Assembly: GCA_016928815.1 (NCBI GenBank)
Contig: JAFGJZ010000072.1
Coordinates: 1 to 36,399, forward strand
DNA: 36,399 bases
Source: Spirochaetota bacterium
Lineage (GTDB): Bacteria; Spirochaetota; UBA4802; JAFGJZ01
Reading direction: 5' to 3'
Under the pieces are notes generated by a model. The model saw only the letters and a list, made by a program, of their open reading frames with translations. It was not told the DNA's origin and made no database searches. Below, piece after piece: positions 1 to 8,291 of this stretch; within the stretch, counting starts at the first letter, position 1; each line of letters opens with the position of its first letter. The position numbers were made by a program, and so were the translations under genes.

Positions 1-37
1 CAGCGGGAATATACTCACTATTCACTGCTTTTTCATT

Positions 38-697
38 CTAAAAATTCACGGGAATTCTATTTATTTTGTCGCGGGAGTCAACAATATCTGCATGTTTTTT
101 ATTAAGATAATGGTATAGTGGAACAGAATCCAGCGTAGAAATCATATAAATATCTTTGTATCCGTTTTCTTTGATGGAATATATCCCGCTCAGTCTGGAT
201 GTGACAATTATATCATAACGGTTGTTTTCGAGCTGTTTTATAAGATCATTCTGATTATTTTCTGTTTGAAGGTTGAATTTTCCGAGTTTTTGTTCTGAAA
301 GAATAATACCACGGATGTAAGATGCTTTATAGTTTCCTACCTGATCCCAGGATGTAATTTTCAGATTTCTGTTTTTTGAAAATACGCATATATCTAGATA
401 CTGTACAGGAGAATTAATGCAGATTAAATTTGTATATTTTGTTTCGATTCCTTTAACCCGGTGGACTTCTCCATCCGATTTGCCGCTGTTGGACATATCC
501 AGTGATCTTAAAGACGGGTAATACTCTATTTTTATGTCGATTCCGATTTTTTGATAAGCGCTTCTCAGAACAGCCGCAGATATATCATTATCATATGCCT
601 GTTCTGACGTTGTAAGAAGTAAAATATCGGGTTTTTTTGCATTCAGGCTGCATAAAATTGACAAAAATACGAAAGAAAGAATTATTTTTTTATTCAT
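38..697 (-). CDS. Periplasmic solute-binding-like protein (SBP family 3 type)
   Basis: A 219-residue exported protein. Residues 1-20 form a signal peptide (MNKK, hydrophobic core, small residues before KKPD). The rest resembles type-3 extracellular solute-binding proteins: an early strand, the AYQKIGIDIKIEYYP stretch, then DLIKQLENNRYDIIVTSRLSG, which looks like the second lobe. Such proteins usually deliver small ligands to ABC importers or feed sensor proteins, but no permease or ATPase gene lies nearby. A good Shine-Dalgarno (AAGGA) precedes the ATG. It lies 49 bases downstream of the SpoIIE-phosphatase gene on the same strand, so it may be co-transcribed and act in sensing. The C-terminus is short: the family normally ends in one more amphipathic helix, and reading past the stop gives residues compatible with such a helix, so a late nonsense change is possible. 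The ligand is unknown. Confidence 0.65.
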   Translation of the reverse strand: MNKKIILSFVFLSILCSLNAKKPDILLLTTSEQAYDNDISAAVLRSAYQKIGIDIKIEYYPSLRSLDMSNSGKSDGEVHRVKGIETKYTNLICINSPVQYLDICVFSKNRNLKITSWDQVGNYKASYIRGIILSEQKLGKFNLQTENNQNDLIKQLENNRYDIIVTSRLSGIYSIKENGYKDIYMISTLDSVPLYHYLNKKHADIVDSRDKINRIPVNF

Positions 698-746
698 AAT
701 TATCCTTCCTGCTTATTTTTAAAAATTTATTTTTTGTTCAGAAATA

Positions 747-2717
747 TTATTTAATTTTCATCAATAATAATGTCTGATCATCATGCTGTTTTGCTCCTGC
801 TACAAATGTATTAACTTCATTACGTATTTTAGCACTTAATTCGTCACAATTCATATTAATATTATCCTGTACCACGGATTTGAATTTTTCAAGTGAAAAT
901 TGTTCCCTTTTTTTATTAACTGCTTCGGTAATTCCATCTGTGCAGAAAAACAGGGTATCTCCGGATGCAAAACGGATTCTTTTTTGTCCATATGTGCCGT
1001 TAGGATCAATTCCTACCGGTAATCCCTGGGTGTCAATTTCTTCAAGGTTTCCTGTTTTTTTCCGGTATACGAGCAGGGGAAGATGGGCAGCATTGGTATA
1101 GGTTGCTTCCATGGTTTTCTGGTCATAGATCAATATTGACATTGTCGCAAATCTGTCGAGACTGATATTTCCGCAAATACCTTTATTGATCCATGAGATG
1201 AGGTTTCCGGATGTTCTTTGAGGATTTGCAATCAATCTGAAAATGGAACGTATCATTACCATCACAAGAGAAGCAGGAACTCCTTTCCCGGCAACATCGC
1301 AGATGACAAGCGCAATTTTATTTGCGTCAAGTTTGATAATATCGTAGTAGTCTCCGCTTACGCCTTTTGCCGGCACGGAAAAAGCTGATATTATGACACC
1401 GCTGAAATCAGGAATTTTTTCCGGAATTAAATTTCTCTGAATTTCCGCCGCAATTCCAATTTCTCTGTCAAGCTCGTGCTTTTCAACAAGTTCCAGATAT
1501 GTAAAAAAGTTTTCAATAGTTAAGGCTGCATTATCAACAAATATGTTTATATGGTTAAAGTCTCTTTTTGAAAAAAACTTTTTTCTGTCTGTATGAATTA
1601 CTGAAAAAACTCCTGCTATTTTTTTTGAAATAACAATTGGAACGATTATTATGGAGTTTATATGCTTGATTCCTATATTTGTGTTATGCTCCATCCGTTC
1701 ATCTTTGGAACAGTCTCTTATGTATATTGGTTTTCCGGAAACTGCCGTTTCACCAAGCACTGAATCTGAAAATTTAATTGAATTTGAAAGAAAAAACTTT
1801 TCAAGATATTCTCTCTTTATCGTTACATAATCATCTGTTTTATACGGCGGAGGAAAATATCCCGTGACAGCCTTAACGTTTAATTCGTTTGTTTCATAAT
1901 CAATCATTAATAATGCCGCTGCTTCGGCACCGATATTATCTACTGCAGAATCACTTACAGCCTTATAAATGTGGTCAAGTTCATGATTGCCTTTAATGAC
2001 ATCTCCCATCTTTTTAAGAAAGCTGAACAGTGCATCAATTTCCTCTGAAAGGTAGGTTATTGATATTTCTTTTTCTTTAATATAGACTGACAGTACGAAA
2101 TATGCTACAAGAGGATAGAGAGTGTAGGCTGCCGGAAATACAATTAACTGCGTCAATATATGATCATAACCCCAGAAAAAATAGAAAAAATACGGCATTA
2201 TCAGGAAAAACCTGATTAAAGTGCTGAATTTGAGAATCGGTTCATAATCTTCATTATTAAGCTGCTTTATTTTATCAAAAATATAAAAGATGTATAATGT
2301 ATTCAGAAAAGAAAAACATATGGCAAGAATGCGGTTTTCAATGATGCTTTTAATTATTATTTCAGAAGACTGCTTCATATACAGCATTGCTGAAATTGCG
2401 ACGAAAATGATAATTAATACAATGTTATACTTTAAAAAGTTCAGAATGAGATTGGGAAGAACTGTAGATGCTGTTTTTTTATTATCCATTATATATGTTT
2501 GAAACCATATTACAATAATAGCGATCATTAAGGCATCTGAAATTCCGATTACCATTGGTATAGGGATAAAGTGGTATAAAATGTCCCTTGCGAGAATCAA
2601 TACCGGAACACTTACATACCAGATTAAGCGTCTGTTTTTTGTAATCTGGAAAAGTGAAATAAAGCATATAATAGATAAAACTAGAAAGAATATTTTAATA
2701 AATATCTGGTCAATCAT
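747..2717 (-). CDS. Membrane GAF-SpoIIE (RsbU-type) serine phosphatase
   Basis: Signalling protein of 656 residues. The first ~215 residues contain about seven hydrophobic segments. A GAF-like sensor domain follows (about 235-400) and then a PP2C-like SpoIIE/RsbU phosphatase domain (about 425-656). Metal-site motifs of the phosphatase are visible: SGDYYD, CDVAGKGVPASL, TDGITEA and the terminal HDDQTLL. Members of this family dephosphorylate anti-anti-sigma (STAS) proteins in partner-switching pathways, but no STAS or RsbW-like gene is in the window, so the target is unknown. I place the start at 2717 because AGGA stands 8 bases before that ATG; an in-frame ATG at 2726 has AGG directly abutting it and is less likely. 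It is probably co-transcribed with the binding-protein-like gene downstream. Confidence 0.88.
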   Translation of the reverse strand: MIDQIFIKIFFLVLSIICFISLFQITKNRRLIWYVSVPVLILARDILYHFIPIPMVIGISDALMIAIIVIWFQTYIMDNKKTASTVLPNLILNFLKYNIVLIIIFVAISAMLYMKQSSEIIIKSIIENRILAICFSFLNTLYIFYIFDKIKQLNNEDYEPILKFSTLIRFFLIMPYFFYFFWGYDHILTQLIVFPAAYTLYPLVAYFVLSVYIKEKEISITYLSEEIDALFSFLKKMGDVIKGNHELDHIYKAVSDSAVDNIGAEAAALLMIDYETNELNVKAVTGYFPPPYKTDDYVTIKREYLEKFFLSNSIKFSDSVLGETAVSGKPIYIRDCSKDERMEHNTNIGIKHINSIIIVPIVISKKIAGVFSVIHTDRKKFFSKRDFNHINIFVDNAALTIENFFTYLELVEKHELDREIGIAAEIQRNLIPEKIPDFSGVIISAFSVPAKGVSGDYYDIIKLDANKIALVICDVAGKGVPASLVMVMIRSIFRLIANPQRTSGNLISWINKGICGNISLDRFATMSILIYDQKTMEATYTNAAHLPLLVYRKKTGNLEEIDTQGLPVGIDPNGTYGQKRIRFASGDTLFFCTDGITEAVNKKREQFSLEKFKSVVQDNINMNCDELSAKIRNEVNTFVAGAKQHDDQTLLLMKIK

Positions 2718-2880
2718 ACCCTGCATCCTGATTTCTGAAGTTAATTATATAAAAGTAACTTTTTACCTGAAACGTCAAGGAATTTATCTTATCTGCCGGT
2801 GTTTCTGCCCTGTTTTCTATCTTTCCTGTTTTCAGCGGTTTTTGACATTTTTTCATGAGGGAAAAGATTATCACAAGCTG

Positions 2881-3657
2881 CTATATATTAATAACAAGTC
2901 CGTCATAAGCCAGTTCCGTATTTTCAGGTAAATCCGCATTAACCTTCTCGTGTTCAATTTCATGGCATATATGTGTAAAGTATGTTTTAGCAGGTTTAAT
3001 TTTTTGCGATATGCTGATCGCTTCCGGAATTGTGAAATGTGTTGAGTGTTTCTTGTATCTGAGAGCATTCAGTATCAGTACATCAACGCCTTTGAGATAT
3101 TCAATTGATCTTTCAGGAATGTAAGATGCATCTGTAATATAGGCAGCATTATTTATACGGTATCCGAATATTTGCAGTTTTCCGTGCAGGACCGGAATCG
3201 GGGTTATTTCATAATTTTTAATCAGATATTTTCCGTACGGTTTTAGAACAGTATTTTTTACCTGAGTTACTCCTCCTCCCTGCTGAAATAATTTTTTATA
3301 CATGTACGGAAAGATATGTCTGATTTTTTTATTGAAATCCGCATTTAAATAGAGATTCAGGCTGCCTCCTGTGAGTTTGTTGAAAACTCTCATATCATCC
3401 AGACCGAATATATGATCAGCGTGGATGTGAGTAATTAAAATATCTGTAATGAATTTTATTCCATAAGCAAGGGCCTGCTGCCTGAAATCAATTGAAGTAT
3501 CTATCAGCAGTTTATTTTCGGCAATATATTCATCTTCAACAAGTATGGATGATCTTAATCTTTTATTTTTTCTGTTTTCGGAGATACATACCTCGCAGCT
3601 GCATGCAATTTTAGGTACTCCATGTGATGTGCCTGTTCCCAGAAATGTTATTTTCAT
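2881..3657 (-). CDS. PhnP-like MBL-fold metallo-hydrolase
   Basis: A 258-residue cytoplasmic metallo-beta-lactamase-fold protein of the PhnP-like group. The N-terminus reads ITFLGTGTSHGVP, followed by a cysteine cluster (C19, C21, C24) that in relatives binds a structural zinc. The metal motif HIHADH lies at 77-82, with later ligands in ITDASYI and in the FTHICHEIEHE segment. Length fits the family (about 250). Known relatives hydrolyse cyclic phosphodiesters such as phosphoribosyl cyclic phosphate, but many spirochaete and Bacteroidetes copies have no tested substrate and no phn genes are seen here, so only the hydrolase class is safe. It is divergently oriented from the gene at 3750. Confidence 0.85.
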   Translation of the reverse strand: MKITFLGTGTSHGVPKIACSCEVCISENRKNKRLRSSILVEDEYIAENKLLIDTSIDFRQQALAYGIKFITDILITHIHADHIFGLDDMRVFNKLTGGSLNLYLNADFNKKIRHIFPYMYKKLFQQGGGVTQVKNTVLKPYGKYLIKNYEITPIPVLHGKLQIFGYRINNAAYITDASYIPERSIEYLKGVDVLILNALRYKKHSTHFTIPEAISISQKIKPAKTYFTHICHEIEHEKVNADLPENTELAYDGLVINI

Positions 3658-3749
3658 TTTAAAGGTCTCTTATTTTAGAAAATTTTTAATTGCATTATTA
3701 TCAATACCAGGCACATATAAAATACAATGTTTTTTTTAGGAATTCTTAA

Positions 3750-4277
3750 TTGAAAAAATCCGTTCAAAATCTTGATTTTATAGAAAAATATAATCACTGG
3801 CTGATTATCAGCGGATACAGCAGCAGCCGGAAAATCGCCAGGATTAAAAATATTATTAAAAAACGCGGTAACTGCTATTTCGCATCCGGCATTTCCTCGG
3901 AAATAATGTTTTTTTCATACCGGGCGGTTAAAAAACTGAATTTAACAGGAACCAATTTCTTTTTTTCCAAAGGCGCTGTAAAAAAAGGGAGGCTGTCTCT
4001 TTTAACTGCCTGCAAGGCTGAAAAAATTCCATGGGATATAGGCATATCTGTTAAAATTCCTGCACGTTTGAAAGTATCTGCAGTCAGGATATTCAAAATT
4101 GAAAATAAGCTATATGAATTAAGAGTTATGGAGATTCTTATTCTTGGTACACTGCTTAAAATAAGATATCCTCATAAGCTGCAGAAATGGTATTCGGAAA
4201 TTTCAGTATTGATTCTTGCAAAAGGATGGATTATACTTGAAAATACAGGTTTGCCGGATGTATTTCTTGTTAAATAA
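3750..4277 (+). CDS. Hypothetical protein, TTG start
   Basis: I do not recognise this 175-residue protein. It is basic in the N-terminal half (a run of K/R around residues 25-40) and has a hydrophobic stretch in the C-terminal third (ILILGTLLKI and SVLILAKGWIILE), which could be buried strands or a weak membrane segment. There is no signal peptide. The TTG start is supported by AGGA 8 bases upstream; no ATG occurs early in the frame. It lies between a divergent MBL hydrolase and the downstream lipoprotein cassette, 69 bases from the next start, and could be the first gene of that transcript. Confidence 0.6.
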   Translation: MKKSVQNLDFIEKYNHWLIISGYSSSRKIARIKNIIKKRGNCYFASGISSEIMFFSYRAVKKLNLTGTNFFFSKGAVKKGRLSLLTACKAEKIPWDIGISVKIPARLKVSAVRIFKIENKLYELRVMEILILGTLLKIRYPHKLQKWYSEISVLILAKGWIILENTGLPDVFLVK

Positions 4278-4346
4278 ATTCTGAAGGTGAAAAAAACGGG
4301 AACTTCCAATTAAAATAAATGTCATAAATGAAAAGAGGTGTTGATT

Positions 4347-5516
4347 ATGAAAAAATTTTATTACTGTTTTCTTGCTGCATTTATTTTATTTCTCTTCGGA
4401 TGTTCAAGTATGGAGAAATCCAGCCAGGGTCAGCGTCAGAATGAAAGTTTAGCAGGTTATTCCGATTCATTTGAAGACAGCAAATCTTATAAGAAAAGAG
4501 ATATGCTTGATAAACCTGTTCAGACAATGGATACCGGAAAATCCAAATCTGAAGCTCGAATGGTAATTTATAACTCTGAATACAATATCAATGTTGAAAA
4601 CATAAAAAATTCGATTGCACAGATAGAAAAGCTGGCTGGTTCTTTTAATGGATTTGTTGAAACATTTGAGACTTCGGATTCATACCGTAATGCAAGAATA
4701 ATTCTGCGTATTCCGGTTGAACAGTTTGATAAATCACTTTCTGAAATTGAAAAAATCGGGAAAGTTACATCTAAAACAATTTCAGCTGAAGATGTAACTG
4801 AAAAATACACCGATATGAAACTTCATGAAGAATCCTTGAAGCATATCAGGGAGAGGCTTTATTCTCTTCTGAAAAGAGCTGTGAAGCCTGAGGAAAAAGT
4901 AAAAATACTTAAGGAAATAAGCAGGATAACTTCTGAAATTGAAGTGCTTAATGCAAATCTCGAATATTATAAAAATAAAGCGGCATTTTCCACTGTGATT
5001 ATTAACTTAACAGCATTTATGAAACAGAATACTGTGAATTATATTCCATCTCCATTTGAATGGATCAGGTCTCTTAACGTCAATTATGCATCAGCAAAAC
5101 CGGGTGGTTATTTTTTTAATAAACTGAAGTATAAATCTCCGGAAGGATATTTCGAACAGGAAAAATCATTCAGGAGAGGAAAAGCTGAATTTATTTTCAT
5201 TACTCCGGGTTTTACTTCCGGAATAAGGGCGGGATACGTTGATAATTATCCGTCGGCAGATGATCAATTCTGGAAAGAGGCTCTGCTGATTGATGCCTCA
5301 AACAGATTTTATAAATTGATAGAAAACAAAACAGAGGGTGAAAAAAACAGATATACTGTTCTGGCTTTCAGACTTCCGGATTCTTCGGTTTATGCCATAT
5401 CATATAAAACTTCCGGAAAAAAAATTATAGTTTCCGAGGCATATTTCAGCACTGAAGAGAAATATAATGAATTAAAAGAGAACTACTTTCAATTTTTAAA
5501 TAATCTGGAGTTTTAA
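4347..5516 (+). CDS. DUF4349-type lipoprotein
   Basis: Predicted lipoprotein of 389 residues. The signal peptide ends in a lipobox LFGC with the acylated cysteine at position 19. Residues ~75-220 match the DUF4349 pattern: an ISVxNVxxxxxxI-like opening (YNINVENIKNSIAQIEKLAG), the RIPVEQFDKSLSEIEKIGKV block, a coiled-coil section (about 150-205) and a closing strand STVIINL. The C-terminal ~170 residues form a separate region ending in a KKIIVSEA motif. I start at the ATG at 4347, which has AGAGG six bases upstream; the frame is open upstream to a GTG at 4338. It leads a four-gene run of exported proteins with short gaps (the next ATG follows after two bases). Function of the family is not established; an envelope role is inferred. 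Confidence 0.75.
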   Translation: MKKFYYCFLAAFILFLFGCSSMEKSSQGQRQNESLAGYSDSFEDSKSYKKRDMLDKPVQTMDTGKSKSEARMVIYNSEYNINVENIKNSIAQIEKLAGSFNGFVETFETSDSYRNARIILRIPVEQFDKSLSEIEKIGKVTSKTISAEDVTEKYTDMKLHEESLKHIRERLYSLLKRAVKPEEKVKILKEISRITSEIEVLNANLEYYKNKAAFSTVIINLTAFMKQNTVNYIPSPFEWIRSLNVNYASAKPGGYFFNKLKYKSPEGYFEQEKSFRRGKAEFIFITPGFTSGIRAGYVDNYPSADDQFWKEALLIDASNRFYKLIENKTEGEKNRYTVLAFRLPDSSVYAISYKTSGKKIIVSEAYFSTEEKYNELKENYFQFLNNLEF

Positions 5517-5518
5517 TA

Positions 5519-6109
5519 ATGAAAAAAATAACAGCAATGGTATTTATGATGTTTTCCGTAATCTGTACAGCGGCACAAACGGATACTTTTATTGAAAATT
5601 ATAAATTCTTTATAGTACATCCCGTTCCTTCAAGTGCTGTTTCTGAAATCCGCAAATTTGCATCCGATTCGGGCGGATATACTCTTTCATTAAACGGATA
5701 CAGGCTGAGGGTTTCTGTTCCTGTAAAAATGAAAGATTCATTTCTTCAGCAGATCAGAAAACTGGGATATGTAAATGATGAAATGAACAGTTCGTCTGAT
5801 GTATCGCAGGCGATTCTGTCCCTTAAAACAAAAATCCGGGTAAAAAAGGATTATCTCGCTCAGCTCTATTCCGTTTTTAATGATGCTTCTTATAAGGAAA
5901 CTCTCGAAATGGAAAAAGAAGTTAATAAAACCATTCTTGAAATAGAAAGTCTTGAAGGAGAGCTGAGAATATATGAGAAGAGTGCCCAGAATGCAGTCTT
6001 TGATATTACCGTATCACTTGATTCAGGAGCGAATAATCTAAGAGAATACGGAAGAAGTCAATTCGAATGGGTAAATAATCTCGGTCTTTCAAATTTAATG
6101 GGAAAATAG
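5519..6109 (+). CDS. Secreted DUF4349-like protein
   Basis: A 196-residue exported protein with a cleavable signal peptide (about 1-19, ending TAAQ) and no lipobox. It looks like a reduced copy of the preceding DUF4349 protein: residue-pair strand PVPSSAVSEIRKFASDSGGY, the RVSVPVKMKDSFLQQIRKLGYV block, a coiled coil (about 95-155), then a strand and a tail with QFEWVNNLG, echoing PFEWIRSLN of the upstream protein. This points to a local duplication in which this copy kept only the DUF4349 core. It begins two bases after the upstream stop, so translation is probably coupled. Partner or target is unknown; the two may form a complex at the outer membrane. Confidence 0.65.
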   Translation: MKKITAMVFMMFSVICTAAQTDTFIENYKFFIVHPVPSSAVSEIRKFASDSGGYTLSLNGYRLRVSVPVKMKDSFLQQIRKLGYVNDEMNSSSDVSQAILSLKTKIRVKKDYLAQLYSVFNDASYKETLEMEKEVNKTILEIESLEGELRIYEKSAQNAVFDITVSLDSGANNLREYGRSQFEWVNNLGLSNLMGK

Positions 6110-6118
6110 GATGAAAAA

Positions 6119-6571
6119 ATGAAAAAATTACTTTTTGCTGTATTAACAGGTGTTTTTCTGGTTTCATGTGCTTCTGCTCCGGTGGTATCATACAAGTCTG
6201 ATAAATTTGCTCATTTTCAGAAATACAGGAGTATATATAAAGCCGTATCATCAAATAATGTGCGGATTATTGCATATAAAGTTGATTCCGAAACTAAGGA
6301 AAACCAGGTTGCTGAATTATGGATAAATGAAATAAAGCTTGTTCTTAAATCAAAAGGGTATAATTTTATTAAAAGCGAGTCATTTCTGTCGGACAAGGGT
6401 GAAAATGTTGTTTTTTCGGAATTTGAAACATATTTTAATGGAGAATTATATATTTATTCACTTGCAATTATGCCTGAGAAAAATAAACTGATAATATCTG
6501 AAGCAGGCGGAAGAAAAACTGATTATTCAGCCTGCAGAAATGATGTAATTAAAATAATAAAATCCATTTAA
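6119..6571 (+). CDS. Small lipoprotein, unknown function
   Basis: A 150-residue lipoprotein: signal peptide with lipobox LVSC, cysteine at 17. I do not recognise a named family. The C-terminal part (NGELYIYSLAIMPEKNKLIISEAGG, then a Tyr-rich helix) resembles in layout the end of the DUF4349 lipoprotein at 4347 (YAISYKTSGKKIIVSEAYF, then a Tyr-rich helix), so both may share a C-terminal module. The ATG has AGGA seven bases upstream, overlapping the end of the preceding gene's stop region; gaps on both sides are 9-12 bases, placing it firmly in the envelope cassette. Confidence 0.65.
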   Translation: MKKLLFAVLTGVFLVSCASAPVVSYKSDKFAHFQKYRSIYKAVSSNNVRIIAYKVDSETKENQVAELWINEIKLVLKSKGYNFIKSESFLSDKGENVVFSEFETYFNGELYIYSLAIMPEKNKLIISEAGGRKTDYSACRNDVIKIIKSI

Positions 6572-6583
6572 TACAGGGGTAAT

Positions 6584-7732
6584 ATGAAAAAACTCACTCT
6601 GTTCTGTCTTTTGGTTTTTTCAGCAGCAGGTCTCAGTGCGCTGGAAACGGAAGATATTTTTTACGTGGTTTCTACCGGTCAGCTGCAGGAATACAGAAAT
6701 CTGAAGAATGAAGTTTTTGATATTAATTCACGCGATAAAAACGGCCGCACGTTATTAATTGCAGCTATATACGGAATTCTTGAGTTTCAGCATAAAAATT
6801 CGGGAACAACCGCCCTTCATGAAGCGGCAAAAATCGGTGATTTTGAGACAGTGGAAATGCTGTTGAAAAACGGAGCTGATGCTTTCGTAACAGATGAATC
6901 GGGTATGACACCTTATCTGCTTTCTCTGAAAAACGCGAATACATCATCGTCTGAAGTGATTCTGAAATATTTAAAATCAGGAAAGATCAGATCATCGGAG
7001 AACTCGGTTACAGGTTTTATTGAGAAGAATTATATTCCAATCATAGAAGATTTATTAAAGAAAAAGATAAATGTGAATGTAAAGGATTTTTCAGGTAATA
7101 CAGCCGTTCATTATGCCGTTCAGACCGGTCTTTATGATATTGTAAAAGTTCTCATAGATAATAATGCCAATGTTAATATTCTGTCCGACTCTACTGGAAA
7201 ATCTCCGTTAATTCTTTCATCAGAAGGAGGGTTTCCGGACATTACAGAACTTCTTCTGGCCAACAAAGCGGATGTAAATGTTGCTTATTCAGATGCTAAA
7301 GCAGCGGATAATAAAAATCAGTCCGGCATTAATTTAGCCGGAATACAGTATTTTGAAGTGCCCCAGGAATATAATCTGAAAATTATAATACATTCTGAAA
7401 ATAAAAATAATCCTGACAATGACAGGCGATGCTACTATAAAGTATATATTGATAAGGTTGAAGCAGGGCGTACATCTGTCGGTCTTGAGACGCAGAATAA
7501 AGTTTTTACAGCATCAGTAGACGCTAACAGGCATCTTCTCCGGATTGAAAAGTACGATCTCGACGAGTCACAGAAAAAATATATACAGGTGAATAACATT
7601 TATCAGCCGGATCCGGATTTCATTTATATTGAAACATTCGGGGACCGCATTCTAAAAATAGACGTTGTTCATACTCCGAGAAATATTAAATCCAGATATG
7701 AAATGTCATTTGTTAAAAAAGGGGAACTTTGA
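6584..7732 (+). CDS. Secreted ankyrin-repeat protein
   Basis: Exported protein of 382 residues with a signal peptide (about 1-20, ending LSALE). Residues ~45-235 carry ankyrin repeats, seen as GRTLLIAA, GTTALHEAAKIGDFETVEMLL, GNTAVHYAVQTGLYDIVKVLI and GKSPLILSSEGGFPDITELLL. The remaining ~140 residues are beta-rich without a recognised domain (several YYKVYID, HLLRIEKYD type strands). One repeat near the N-terminus is short: AAIYG passes directly into FQHKNSGTTALHEAA, omitting the usual second helix and loop. Ankyrin arrays bind other proteins; a periplasmic scaffolding role is inferred. Its stop overlaps the next start (TGATG), so translation of the two is coupled. Confidence 0.75.
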   Translation: MKKLTLFCLLVFSAAGLSALETEDIFYVVSTGQLQEYRNLKNEVFDINSRDKNGRTLLIAAIYGILEFQHKNSGTTALHEAAKIGDFETVEMLLKNGADAFVTDESGMTPYLLSLKNANTSSSEVILKYLKSGKIRSSENSVTGFIEKNYIPIIEDLLKKKINVNVKDFSGNTAVHYAVQTGLYDIVKVLIDNNANVNILSDSTGKSPLILSSEGGFPDITELLLANKADVNVAYSDAKAADNKNQSGINLAGIQYFEVPQEYNLKIIIHSENKNNPDNDRRCYYKVYIDKVEAGRTSVGLETQNKVFTASVDANRHLLRIEKYDLDESQKKYIQVNNIYQPDPDFIYIETFGDRILKIDVVHTPRNIKSRYEMSFVKKGEL

Positions 7733-8040
7733 TGCATCTGCTCTATTTCTATGTTGATGCTGAACATGCGGAGATCGTAAAAGAAGCCCTGTTTAAGTCC
7801 GGAGCGGGACGTTTTAATAATTATGAGAAATGTTCGTTTCAGACAGCCGGAAAAGGGCAGTTTACCCCGTTGCCCGGAGCGGATCCGTTTATCGGAGATG
7901 TTAACCATGCTGAAATTGTGGATGAAATGAAAGTTGAAATGATCTGCAGGGACGAGGATATTCATACTCTTCGCAACATACTGCTGCAGGTTCATCCGTA
8001 TGAAGAACCTGCTTATGGATTTATTAAAATTTTTTCTTGA
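7732..8040 (+). CDS. Stand-alone YqfO/NIF3-insert domain protein
   Basis: A 102-residue protein made only of the CutA/PII-like domain that is inserted in YqfO-type NIF3 proteins. The diagnostic block runs from 25 to 55: GAGRFNNYEKCSFQT, GQFTPLPGADPFIG, and the end has HPYEEPAYGF. Free-standing copies are common in bacteria; their function is not established, and a trimeric ligand- or metal-sensing role has been suggested by fold only. The ATG at 7732 overlaps the upstream stop; a TTG one codon earlier is too close to the GGGG ribosome-binding site to be preferred. It ends the envelope cassette although it has no signal peptide. Confidence 0.8.
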   Translation: MHLLYFYVDAEHAEIVKEALFKSGAGRFNNYEKCSFQTAGKGQFTPLPGADPFIGDVNHAEIVDEMKVEMICRDEDIHTLRNILLQVHPYEEPAYGFIKIFS

Positions 8041-8090
8041 TTCATTTCTGATTTTATCATATTATTTTCATAATTGCTTACCAAATCAGT

Positions 8091-8126
8091 CTTCAGCAGT
8101 CCTGATTTTGAAAAAACAGCTGTTTT
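8091..8126. repeat. Inverted repeats upstream of pckG
   Basis: Two dyads sit side by side in the 251-base gap before pckG: AAATCAG...CTGATTT with a 12-base loop at about 8085-8108, and a perfect 14-base palindrome AAAACAGCTGTTTT at 8113-8126. The first may help end transcription of the preceding cassette; the second could be an operator or hairpin. Assignment is inference only. Confidence 0.35.
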
Positions 8127-8167
8127 GTTAATTTTAAAAGTAATTTTCCTCGGTTTTCTTATATTTG

Positions 8168-8194
8168 TTGACAAAAATGACTTTTCTTTTTAAT
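8168..8194 (+). promoter_or_regulatory. Candidate pckG promoter
   Basis: A perfect -35 hexamer TTGACA (8168-8173) is followed after 15 bases by TTTAAT (8189-8194), five of six matches to the -10 consensus. The spacer is shorter than the usual 17. It lies 97 bases before the pckG start, giving a leader that contains a small dyad AACCAT-A-ATGGTT at 8253-8265. Confidence 0.45.
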
Positions 8195-8291
8195 TAGGGC
8201 AAATACTGGACAATTTTTTAAATTTTGTCTAATTAAAAGTTTAATGAATAAAAACCATAATGGTTCTTAAATAAAATTAAAGGAGTTTAAC

